Shown: positions 1 to 5,970, numbered from the stretch's first letter. The stretch is 21,622 nt of DNA from JANWHZ01 sp035545555 (GCA_035545555.1 DASZYD010000030.1:1-21622); one strand, 5' to 3'. Notes: generated by a model not told the origin, from the letters alone. Made by a program: numbers and translations.

Positions 1-160
1 CGTCGGCCCGTATCAAGAGTCCTTTCGGCCCGACGCTGAATACCAGATTGCCGTTCAAAAGGTAGCCGGTACCGCCGAACATCTTCCGCCTGGAGACGGC
101 CATGTCCCAAGCAGCCACAACCGCATCCACCCGCCCCGAAATAGTCTCATCCGCCGCCAT
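1..160 (-). CDS. TfoX N-terminal domain protein (5' part, runs off the window)
   Basis: This is the first 53 codons of a gene that continues beyond base 1. The product begins MAADETISGRVDAVV and then reads RRKMFGGTGYLLNGNLVF, followed by a GLLIRAD block. That pattern (KMFGG, a hydrophobic strand, NGN, and an LLIR-type block) is the start of the TfoX/Sxy N-terminal domain. In Proteobacteria TfoX/Sxy proteins control competence, but small stand-alone TfoX-N proteins are common elsewhere and have no settled role. The ATG lies only three bases after the glyS stop codon (TAA ATC ATG) and has no separate Shine-Dalgarno sequence. It is therefore probably translated by re-initiation from the glyS mRNA. 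The family call rests on the short N-terminus only. Confidence 0.72.
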   Translation of the reverse strand, partial: MAADETISGRVDAVVAAWDMAVSRRKMFGGTGYLLNGNLVFSVGPKGLLIRAD

Positions 161-163
161 GAT

Positions 164-1537
164 TTACTGCAGGGTACCGGTTAGCTCGCCGACAGCCACA
201 CGGGTCTGTGCGGCGGTGTCGCGGTCACGGACGGTGACGGTGCTGTCGTCAAGTGTTTGAAAATCGATGGTGATGCACGCGGGGGTGCCGATTTCGTCCT
301 GGCGGCGGTAGCGCTTGCCGATGTTGCCGTTGTCGTCCCACATCACCATGCCCAATTCTTTCTTCAGCATAGCATAGACCTCGCGCGCTTTGGCCACCAG
401 CTCGGGCTTGTTCTTGAGCAGCGGGAAGACCGCTGCTTTGACCGGTGCCAAATCCTTATGTAGCTTCAGCACTGTCCGCGTCTCACCGTTTCCCAGGCCC
501 TCCACCGTATATGCATCGCACAGTACGGCCAAGAAGGCACGGCCCATACCCATCGATGTTTCCAAGATCCAAGGAATATACTTTTCGCCGGTCGCCGGGT
601 CGTGATAGGACAAGTCGGTGCCCGAGAACTTCATGTGCTGCGTCAGATCGTAGTCGGTGCGGTCATGGATGCCCTCCACTTCGTCAAAGCCGAGCGATGG
701 GAAGTTATATTCGATGTCCCACGCATCTTTCGCATAGAATACCAGATGCTCGTGCTGATGCCAGCGCAGGTTTTCGGGCTTGATGCCAAGGTTCACCCAC
801 CAGTCCCAGCGCCGTTGTTTGATGCGTTCATACTCGTCTTTGTTCTGATGCGGACGAATGAAATACTGGGTATCTGCCTGCTCGAACTCGCGCGTCCGGA
901 ATAAGAAATTGCGCGGGCTGATCTCGTTACGGAACGCCTTGCCGATCTGCGCGATGCCAAACGGGACTTTGACCGGCATGGTATCGACCACGTTCTTAAA
1001 GTTCAGGTAGATGCCCTGGCACGCTTCGCCGGGCAAATACACCGGACGCTTATCCTCGCCGGTGAAGTCGCCCAAGTTTGACTTGACCAGCAAATTGAAA
1101 GCTTTAACGGCAGTAAAATCCTTATTGCCACACTTCGGGCACTTGATCTTGCTGCGGTTCTCGTCGAAGAGTTTGTTGAGTTCCTCCTCGCCCATTTTCT
1201 CGTCCGCCGCCACGCCGATAGCGCCGAGCTCTTTGTCGACCCGGATACGCATGTGGCAGACTTTGCACTCTGCCAATGGGTCCGAAAAGCCGCTCAAGTG
1301 CCCTGAGGCTTCCCATGTCTTGGGGTGCTTGAAGATAGCGGAATCGAGGCCTACGAAGTCGTCACGGTCGTATACATTCGCCTTCCACCAGGACTTTTTG
1401 ATGTTGTTGAGGAGTTCTACGCCATTGGGGCCGAAGTCGTAGAGGCCGGCTTCACCGCCGTAGATCTCACTGCCCTGATACACAAATCCGCGCCGTTTGG
1501 CCAGGCTGGCGATGTCATCCAAGCTCACGCTGCTCAT
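164..1537 (-). CDS. glyS: Glycyl-tRNA synthetase, alpha2 (eukaryote/archaea-like) type
   Basis: This enzyme charges tRNA-Gly with glycine in the cytoplasm. The 457-residue protein is a single-chain class II synthetase of the homodimeric type, not the bacterial alpha2beta2 type. It opens with the RRGF...SEIYGG signature. It has a zinc-ribbon insertion with cysteine pairs at about residues 91/94 and 133/136. Motif 2 (FRNEISPRNFLFRTREFEQ) lies at about 202-220 and motif 3 (GMGRAFLAVL) at about 330. An anticodon-binding domain follows from about 360 to the end (GxIGKRYRRQDEIGTP). The ATG has a Shine-Dalgarno AAAGG nine bases upstream (1547-1551). Unlike most genes here it has a leader of roughly 115 bases, which is strongly self-complementary and holds a small ORF. 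The TfoX-N gene follows after three bases. Confidence 0.97.
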   Translation of the reverse strand: MSSVSLDDIASLAKRRGFVYQGSEIYGGEAGLYDFGPNGVELLNNIKKSWWKANVYDRDDFVGLDSAIFKHPKTWEASGHLSGFSDPLAECKVCHMRIRVDKELGAIGVAADEKMGEEELNKLFDENRSKIKCPKCGNKDFTAVKAFNLLVKSNLGDFTGEDKRPVYLPGEACQGIYLNFKNVVDTMPVKVPFGIAQIGKAFRNEISPRNFLFRTREFEQADTQYFIRPHQNKDEYERIKQRRWDWWVNLGIKPENLRWHQHEHLVFYAKDAWDIEYNFPSLGFDEVEGIHDRTDYDLTQHMKFSGTDLSYHDPATGEKYIPWILETSMGMGRAFLAVLCDAYTVEGLGNGETRTVLKLHKDLAPVKAAVFPLLKNKPELVAKAREVYAMLKKELGMVMWDDNGNIGKRYRRQDEIGTPACITIDFQTLDDSTVTVRDRDTAAQTRVAVGELTGTLQ

Positions 1538-1654
1538 AGTCTCATACCTTTCAAAAGTTACTGTCGATCGGTCTACAAAGGAAAATCAGCGCAGGCTTGC
1601 GCCGTCGCCCCGGACCGATCCGTAATTGCCGGCAACTTTTGAGACGTTGCTCAT
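1538..1654 (-). promoter_or_regulatory. Structured 5' leader of glyS (three nested inverted repeats)
   Basis: Three nested complementary pairs are visible. The outer pair is TCAAAAGTT at 1551-1559 with AACTTTTGA at 1634-1642 (9 bp). The middle pair is GATCGGTC at 1566-1573 with GACCGATC at 1613-1620 (8 bp). The inner pair is GCGCA at 1589-1593 with TGCGC at 1598-1602 (5 bp, four-base loop). On the transcript the inner hairpin is followed by a U-rich stretch (UGAUUUUCCUUU). The outer stem ends next to the glyS Shine-Dalgarno AAAGG. A further match, GUCUC at 1641-1645 with GAGAC at 1539-1543, could close over the ribosome-binding site. I see no T-box motif and no glycine riboswitch core. The repeats are directly visible; the regulatory role is inferred. 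Confidence 0.6.
1586..1654 (-). CDS. Possible 22-aa leader peptide of glyS
   Basis: A 23-codon ORF (ATG to TGA) sits entirely within the glyS leader, out of frame with glyS. Its ATG lies exactly seven bases after the TATAAT box at 1662-1667, the same spacing as the leaderless starts elsewhere in this window, so it could be read from the first transcribed bases. The peptide begins MSNVSK and has glycine at positions 9, 12, 16 and 18 (codons GGC, GGA, GGC, GGC). Glycine is the substrate of the enzyme encoded downstream. Codons 5-7, 12-14 and 18-22 each form an arm of a nested inverted repeat. I infer a regulatory leader peptide by analogy with amino-acid attenuators. Four glycines in 22 is only a moderate enrichment, so chance is not excluded. 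Confidence 0.45.
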   Translation of the reverse strand: MSNVSKVAGNYGSVRGDGASLR

Positions 1655-1661
1655 GAGCAGC

Positions 1662-1690
1662 ATTATACCAGGTCATATTCTCTTTGACAC
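1662..1690 (-). promoter_or_regulatory. Promoter of glyS (extended -10)
   Basis: Read on the minus strand, GTGTCA (1685-1690) is followed after 17 bases by TATAAT (1662-1667). A TGG just upstream of the -10 box gives an extended -10. The predicted start point falls near 1654, at the ATG of the leader ORF. A perfect 12-base palindrome, TGCTCATGAGCA (1648-1659), covers the start region and could be an operator. Confidence 0.75.
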
Positions 1691-1713
1691 CCGGGCCGGT
1701 GATAGCGTATAAG
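1684..1713 (+). promoter_or_regulatory. Promoter of the 1721 orphan gene, overlapping the glyS promoter
   Basis: TTGACA (1684-1689) is a consensus -35 box. After 18 bases comes TATAAG (1708-1713), and seven bases later the ATG at 1721, so the transcript is predicted to be leaderless. The -35 hexamer shares five bases (1685-1689) with the -35 hexamer of the divergent glyS promoter, so polymerase probably cannot occupy both at once. Confidence 0.75.
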
Positions 1714-1720
1714 AAGCACG

Positions 1721-2611
1721 ATGAGTGAGTTTCGGGGCGCCGGACGCAACGAACAGCCCGTACCGCGTGAGCGCATGCTTGTCTATCTCGGCCATATTAT
1801 CAGTGCGCTGGGAGCACCGCTGCCCGAGCGCGCTGCCGGGCCGAACGGATTGAGCGAATATGCACGGCGGCGGGGTTTCAGCCACCATGATGCACGCCTG
1901 CTGCAGGATGCCGGCCGGTTGGCATTGCGCACGGCGGCTCACGTAGCCGAACAGCTGGCCCTACTGCTGGAGGATAAAAAGCAAACGGTCTGGGAAACAT
2001 CCGCCGATGGCAGCCGGACCCTGTTGGAACCGCCGGACGGTACAGCCAAGCGCACCACCAACCCCTACGATGGTATTGCCTTCCAGCTGCTGATCGCGGG
2101 CGTTGACGGCCAGCAGACCATTGGAACAGAAACTGGCGCCGAACGCCTCATGCGCATCGAAGCCGGGAGACGACGCATGGCCGTCAAAGGGCGCCAGATA
2201 GACCATACGATTCTCCGCTTCGCGATACCGCCGGTATCCATACCGGCCGGCAATACCCTGTATGCCTCATCGCTGAGTATTGAGGCGCTGACGTCTACCG
2301 TCGGCCTGATCGTCAAGTCGACCGACCGGGAGGCGGTAGCCCTTGGCTTTGCGCTGCCAAGTCTGCCGCACCAGGATGAGGAACCGGCGGCGCGCTGGGG
2401 TGATGTGAACCAGGCACTGATACTCGATACAACCAAGCTTGAGCAATTCCTGACTACCAACACCGTCTCTTTCCCGAACGAGCTGACCCTCGGTGACCCT
2501 GATCACCCCACCGTCTATAGCCCAGTGACCGTGCTGGACGGTGTGGCAACCGGGCTGGTCTGGATCCATGCCCAACTGCAGCCCCGGCCTCGCCCGGAAG
2601 AAGGTATCTAA
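1721..2611 (+). CDS. Protein of unknown function, 296 aa
   Basis: I do not recognise this family. The product is soluble, with no signal peptide or membrane segment. The N-terminal third looks helical: residues 17-34, then YARRRGF and a long helix running about 53-85. A linker DPPDGTAKRTTNPYD-like stretch rich in Pro/Thr/Asp follows, and then a beta-rich C-terminal two thirds with alternating hydrophobics (for example ALILDTTKLEQFL). There are no cysteines and no obvious catalytic motif. The start is chosen because a good promoter ends seven bases before the ATG; there is no Shine-Dalgarno. The gene is divergent from glyS and converges on recO, with stop codons eight bases apart. Its base composition matches the neighbours, so there is no sign of recent transfer. 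It is real as a gene by length and promoter, but its function is unknown. Confidence 0.8.
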   Translation: MSEFRGAGRNEQPVPRERMLVYLGHIISALGAPLPERAAGPNGLSEYARRRGFSHHDARLLQDAGRLALRTAAHVAEQLALLLEDKKQTVWETSADGSRTLLEPPDGTAKRTTNPYDGIAFQLLIAGVDGQQTIGTETGAERLMRIEAGRRRMAVKGRQIDHTILRFAIPPVSIPAGNTLYASSLSIEALTSTVGLIVKSTDREAVALGFALPSLPHQDEEPAARWGDVNQALILDTTKLEQFLTTNTVSFPNELTLGDPDHPTVYSPVTVLDGVATGLVWIHAQLQPRPRPEEGI

Positions 2612-2619
2612 CACGGCTG

Positions 2620-3318
2620 TCACAACCCGAATACTTGGGTGTAGATACTGCGGACAAGCGGGATGCAGCCGGCGGCGAGTGTAGCGCTCCCCTGCACATT
2701 CTGCAGCACTTTAGGGGCGCAGCCGGCAAACGTAAGGCGCAGAAATTTGATAGCGGCGGCCTCAAACGGGCCACCGGCCACCGGTCGAAAGGCCATGGCG
2801 TTGTAGTCAAATGCATAGGTGCCGTCAGCGATGAGTTTACTCCCGGCAGTATCGGTCTGCAGGTTCGGGCCGTGACCGCCCAGTCGTAGTAACTGGGCAT
2901 CAAACCAGAGGCTGATGATTGCCTCGTCGATGGTCACATCATCCAGCGCCGCAAAAGCATGTTCTAGCAGATGGAAATAGGCCGGCTCCGGTGCATCCTC
3001 GGTGATCTTGTCGAGTGTTTTTATAAGGTCGTACCCCAGCTGCACGCGTCGCAGGTCGCCGGTGATGCGGCCATAATGCCGGCTGAGGCGCGCCGATACC
3101 AGCGTGCCGATGTCGCCGCGGCCGCGGATATACGTCAGCTCGCTGACGCTGAACAGCTCAATACCACCAGCCAGCTTGGATTTCACCCGGCGCACGCCGC
3201 GGGCCATCAGGCGCAGTTTGCCCTGATCGGGCGTCACCATCGTCACGATCCGGTCGGCTTCACCGTAATTGGTACGTTTGAGCACAATGCCGACCGCCGT
3301 CGCCTGGTTCGTGTTCAT
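2620..3318 (-). CDS. recO: DNA repair protein RecO
   Basis: RecO works with RecR (and RecF) to load RecA onto SSB-coated single-stranded DNA. The 232-residue product has the family N-terminal OB-fold: a VLKRTNYGEADRIVTMVT block at residues 12-29, then a GKLRLMARGVRR block at about 33-44. A helical C-terminal domain follows, with the FELxLLRLGGxxP-type segment (FDAQLLRLGGHGPNL). The cysteine quartet that binds zinc in some RecO proteins is absent; only isolated cysteines remain near the C-terminus. The ATG overlaps the stop of the upstream receiver-like gene (ATGA), so it is translationally coupled to the pseudo-two-component pair. Its 3' end converges with the orphan gene eight bases away. 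Confidence 0.92.
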   Translation of the reverse strand: MNTNQATAVGIVLKRTNYGEADRIVTMVTPDQGKLRLMARGVRRVKSKLAGGIELFSVSELTYIRGRGDIGTLVSARLSRHYGRITGDLRRVQLGYDLIKTLDKITEDAPEPAYFHLLEHAFAALDDVTIDEAIISLWFDAQLLRLGGHGPNLQTDTAGSKLIADGTYAFDYNAMAFRPVAGGPFEAAAIKFLRLTFAGCAPKVLQNVQGSATLAAGCIPLVRSIYTQVFGL

Positions 3319-3707
3319 ACGTGCGGCACCGCCGCGATCGCCGCGGCCACCTGGTTGAGCAACCGCTGCAGTGTCGTCTGTGGTTTGTACAGATACGCCG
3401 AAATACCAAGGTCGTTCTGCAGCTGGGCGGCGTTGGCGGCGAACTCGGCCGGCGGTACACAGCTCAGGATGATGAGCGGTACATCTTGCCAGTCGGCATA
3501 GGAACGAAACTCGTACAAGAACTCCACGCCGCTGTGCGCCACCAGTTGCAGTTCCAAAATCACCAGGTCAGGCCGCAGTCCGTCGGCGGCAGTGATAGCA
3601 GCCTGCGCTGTCGCGACGGCATGCACGGCGTGACCGGCACCCACCAGCGCCGCACGGTACGCGCGTGCCAATAGCGCATCCGGCTCGATCATAAGTATCT
3701 GCGCCAT
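3315..3707 (-). CDS. Receiver-like domain protein with Asp-to-Glu at the phosphosite
   Basis: This 130-residue protein has the length and pattern of a single CheY-like receiver domain: ILMIEPDALLARAYRAAL at the start, the central strand DLVILELQL, then PLIILSC and the AYLYKP block. The residue that aligns with the phospho-accepting Asp is Glu52 (LVILELQL where LVLLDLML is usual). The switch Thr/Ser is Ser82 and the active-site Lys is Lys108. The first acidic pair is altered to Glu8-Pro9-Asp10. It is thus probably a pseudo-receiver that is not phosphorylated in the normal way; Glu can mimic phospho-Asp in some proteins. There is no output domain. Its start is three bases after the stop of the kinase-like gene, and its stop overlaps the recO ATG. 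Confidence 0.85.
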   Translation of the reverse strand: MAQILMIEPDALLARAYRAALVGAGHAVHAVATAQAAITAADGLRPDLVILELQLVAHSGVEFLYEFRSYADWQDVPLIILSCVPPAEFAANAAQLQNDLGISAYLYKPQTTLQRLLNQVAAAIAAVPHV

Positions 3708-3710
3708 AGC

Positions 3711-4442
3711 TCACACCAGCTGTAATTGTGGGTTAAGCGACAGCACGGTACCAAGGCCATACAGTCGGCGCCACCGCGTTGCGGTCAGTCGCGCACGCAT
3801 GGCATGGAGCAATGCGTCGGCCACGAATACGCCGGCACCGCTCGTATGCGACCAAGGGCCAAGCGGCTGCCGGGCCGTACCGTGGAGCAACCTGCCCTGC
3901 CGTAAAGCCTGCGCCGTAAGCTGCGGTGCTTCGCAGTACAGGCCGGCCACCACGCCATATCGGCAGCGGTGAGCCGAAAGCTGTAGCGTGAGCCGCGAAG
4001 GCTCGGTCATTGCCGGCAACGCCTCTATGAGAGACGATCCAAGACTTACGAATGCCGCCTGCAGACCCTGGCGGTGGGCCATGACCGGACCGTATTTGCC
4101 CTCAATACGTATATCGAGCCGTACACCGTAATTTTCGGCAAGCGGCCCAAGCTGCGTGCCGGCCTCGTAAAGTGCAGACGGTATCGAGACTGGTTCGACA
4201 TCGAATGTGACGGTCCGGCGGCCGGCCAACTGCACCCCCAGCAGATAGTTGTCCAGCAGCCGCAACGCCACATCGGCAGTCGCCTGAATCGCTGCCAGAT
4301 CACCCGTATCGGCCGTCTGCTTCCCTAGCTCTGCCTGCCGGGCAATATGTAGCAGCGGCAGTTTTAGCTGCTCAATCACCGACAACAACAATTGTTGCGT
4401 CATAATCGGTGGATACGCTTCTAGCTGCTGCGCCGCAAGCAC
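3711..4442 (-). CDS. Degenerate histidine-kinase-like protein
   Basis: The protein resembles the core of a sensor kinase without a sensor or membrane segment. A DHp-like helix reads EQLKLPLLHIARQAEL, where PL and the following helix match the HisKA H-box but the phospho-accepting His position is Glu. An ATPase-like region follows, with AHRQGLQAAFVSLGSSLIEAL in place of an N-box and SGAGVFVADALLHAM in place of a G2 box. N-box Asn and G1 residues are not apparent, so ATP use is doubtful. The longest reading starts at a GTG at 4463 (250 aa). I chose the GTG at 4442 because GAGGGGG sits four bases before it. An ATG at 4403, just before the H-box, is a third option. The gene leads an operon with the pseudo-receiver and recO. 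Confidence 0.78.
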   Translation of the reverse strand: MLAAQQLEAYPPIMTQQLLLSVIEQLKLPLLHIARQAELGKQTADTGDLAAIQATADVALRLLDNYLLGVQLAGRRTVTFDVEPVSIPSALYEAGTQLGPLAENYGVRLDIRIEGKYGPVMAHRQGLQAAFVSLGSSLIEALPAMTEPSRLTLQLSAHRCRYGVVAGLYCEAPQLTAQALRQGRLLHGTARQPLGPWSHTSGAGVFVADALLHAMRARLTATRWRRLYGLGTVLSLNPQLQLV

Positions 4443-4474
4443 CGAGCCCCCTCTACCCTTCACAATATATACTC

Positions 4475-4480
4475 AGTATA
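4475..4480 (-). promoter_or_regulatory. Likely -10 box of the pseudo-kinase/recO operon, inside a palindrome
   Basis: On the minus strand TATACT lies 11 bases before the GTG at 4463. It forms one arm of the palindrome TATACTCAGTATA (4468-4480). A second palindrome, CCAGCGTCGCTGG (4483-4495), adjoins it upstream. No convincing -35 box is visible, which leaves room for an activator or repressor site. The call is tentative. Confidence 0.45.
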
Positions 4481-4523
4481 CACCAGCGTCGCTGGCAAGG
4501 CAGCGCCGGCATGCCTGCCTATG

Positions 4524-5183
4524 TCAAGGTGAGAATGAGAAGTTCGGCAGGATGATCGTATCGAAGTCGTTCTGGAAACTCGGCGCTTCCGTCCACAGCT
4601 CCAGGGTGGTATTGCGAAGCGGGAGGACGATCATGCTGCCGTTTTTCTGATTCGGCAGCTCTCCGTCGATGCGGGAACCGACGATGCTCGGCACTTTCGC
4701 GGCGGCATAGGGCGTAACTTTCGTCTTTCCCTGCTGAACAAAGCCTTCGACGCCGCTCAGGACCACGCTGTACGACTGGTCGACAATCTGCACACGCAAC
4801 GCAAAAGCCGAACTTCGGCTCTGTATATCCGGCACGTGGTCGGGGTAAAAGTAACCGTTCACGAATGGGCTGCCGTTGCTGTCATCAGCAATGTACGCGC
4901 TCCAGGTTTTGGGGTACTGGATCTTGATGCTGCCGTATGCGGCCGGGCCGGTATAGGTACGGAGCGGCCGTTTTTCCTCCTCAGCGAACTGGGCGTCTTT
5001 GGCTTTACCTTCTGCATCCTTTGCGGCTGCAACGGCCGTATTGATCTTGGCGTTGACGTTGTCGCGATAGTCGACCATCTTACTGTATGCCCAGCCGCCG
5101 AACACCACGGCGCCGACCAGGAATAGGACGGTGATAATAAACGGGATAAGCAATGCGCTGAAACCGCGCTCGGCAACTCTCAT
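4524..5183 (-). CDS. Single-pass membrane protein of unknown function
   Basis: The product begins MRVAERGFSALLIPFIITV and has one hydrophobic segment (about residues 10-31). A short Ala/Lys-rich helix follows, then an outside-facing domain of about 150 residues. That domain starts with GSIKIQYPKTWSAYI and ends in beta-type sequence. The YPxxW start recalls PsbP/Mog1-like folds, but this is only a resemblance. The N-terminus RGFSALL looks like the pilin-like anchors frequent in CPR envelope proteins, but it lacks Glu5 of true prepilins. An ATG three codons upstream (5192) is possible. I prefer 5183 because a promoter, TTGCAA-N18-TACCAT, ends exactly seven bases before it. The gene follows the methyltransferase gene after a gap of some 60 bases. 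Confidence 0.8.
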   Translation of the reverse strand: MRVAERGFSALLIPFIITVLFLVGAVVFGGWAYSKMVDYRDNVNAKINTAVAAAKDAEGKAKDAQFAEEEKRPLRTYTGPAAYGSIKIQYPKTWSAYIADDSNGSPFVNGYFYPDHVPDIQSRSSAFALRVQIVDQSYSVVLSGVEGFVQQGKTKVTPYAAAKVPSIVGSRIDGELPNQKNGSMIVLPLRNTTLELWTEAPSFQNDFDTIILPNFSFSP

Positions 5184-5190
5184 ACTGCTC

Positions 5191-5220
5191 ATGGTACTAG
5201 AGCCGGCACCCCTTTTGCAA
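5191..5220 (-). promoter_or_regulatory. Promoter of the single-pass membrane protein gene
   Basis: TTGCAA (5215-5220) is followed after 18 bases by TACCAT (5191-5196), read on the minus strand. The ATG at 5183 begins seven bases after the -10 box, so the mRNA would be leaderless. The same TTGCAA -35 element occurs before the response regulator at 10834. Confidence 0.5.
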
Positions 5221-5249
5221 GAACCTTAATCTGCCCGGTGGTGATACAC

Positions 5250-5747
5250 TTATTTGTATTCATACAGGAACACGCCGCGGAGTTCCCGGCTGGGCACCTT
5301 CTCCGGGATCTCAAATGCAAAGCTCGCCAGTCTGAGCGGCTTATGCGCATACTGCATAACTTTTTTGTGCAGTTTGCCCATGTATCGTGGCAGTAGAAAC
5401 ACGAAAATACCATCGGCCGGCGGCCAGCCCCTGCTCCAGAAGTTGCCGCAAATAACCCGCACGAGGTGCCGGTACTGCCGCGTCCGCCACCTGGCGATCA
5501 GGGCGAGCACCGGATTCAGCTCGTAGCCGACCACAGCGATGCCACGTTGGGCAGCGGCCAGCAGCACGATACCATCGCCGCAGCCCAATTCGAGGAGCGT
5601 TTGGCCGGGTTTGAGGTCAAGCAGATCAAGCGCAACCGCAACTTGCGGGCTCAGCGTCGGCACGAACGGCGCACCGAAAAGAAGTACAAACCCAAAGCAT
5701 CCTGAAATCACCGCGGCTATCGCCAGCAGGATAGCCGCTAGCGGCAC
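5250..5747 (-). CDS. Membrane-anchored SAM-dependent methyltransferase, FAM173-like
   Basis: The 165-residue protein starts with one membrane segment (about residues 4-26). A linker FVPTLSPQVAVALDLLDLKPG leads into a class I methyltransferase motif I, LLELGCGDGIVLLAAA, and then GYELNP, which carries the acidic residue that binds the SAM ribose. The order membrane anchor, (Y/F)VPT block, GxGDG, GYELNP and a closing FLLP strand is like the FAM173/ATPSCKMT group. Eukaryotic members of that group methylate lysines of membrane proteins; the substrate here is unknown. The start is a GTG two bases after the xseB stop, so it is coupled to xseB translation. The protein is short, and its C-terminal half after the FVFLLP strand is minimal. 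Confidence 0.75.
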   Translation of the reverse strand: MPLAAILLAIAAVISGCFGFVLLFGAPFVPTLSPQVAVALDLLDLKPGQTLLELGCGDGIVLLAAAQRGIAVVGYELNPVLALIARWRTRQYRHLVRVICGNFWSRGWPPADGIFVFLLPRYMGKLHKKVMQYAHKPLRLASFAFEIPEKVPSRELRGVFLYEYK

Positions 5748-5749
5748 GC

Positions 5750-5950
5750 CTAGTCCGCCCCTGCCTGCTGCAGCTTTTGCCGCGTTACAGTGTCTTCGGC
5801 GGTATCGAGATAGGCACGCAGCTCGGCCACCAGCTTTTGGCCGCGCTCGTACTTCTGTAATGCTGCATCAACATCCAGCTCGCCGGCCTGCATATCGGCC
5901 AGCAGGTCTTCGAGTTCGCGCATCATCGTTTGGTACTCTGCTTTTGCCAT
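5750..5950 (-). CDS. xseB: Exodeoxyribonuclease VII small subunit
   Basis: XseB binds the coiled-coil of XseA to form exonuclease VII, which degrades single-stranded DNA from both ends to oligonucleotides. The 66-residue product is of usual length. It shows the family pattern MRELEDLLADMQAGELDVDA, then ALQKYERGQKLV and a C-terminal helix. It lies 20 bases downstream of xseA. The start has AAGGA close before the ATG. It also has TACAAT (5960-5965) nine bases upstream, the same arrangement as at prfB and ctpA, so it may additionally have its own promoter. Confidence 0.93.
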   Translation of the reverse strand: MAKAEYQTMMRELEDLLADMQAGELDVDAALQKYERGQKLVAELRAYLDTAEDTVTRQKLQQAGAD

Positions 5951-5970
5951 CGTCCTTCTATTGTACCTCT

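Noticed and set aside
1538..1660. T-box or glycine riboswitch in the glyS leader
   Set aside because: No T-box consensus (GGTGGnACCGCG-like) is present and no conserved glycine riboswitch core can be seen; the leader is also short for a T-box.
1538..1660. SRP (4.5S) RNA or another housekeeping RNA between glyS and its promoter
   Set aside because: The long stem looks suggestive, but the conserved GGAA apical loop and flanking motif of SRP RNA are absent.
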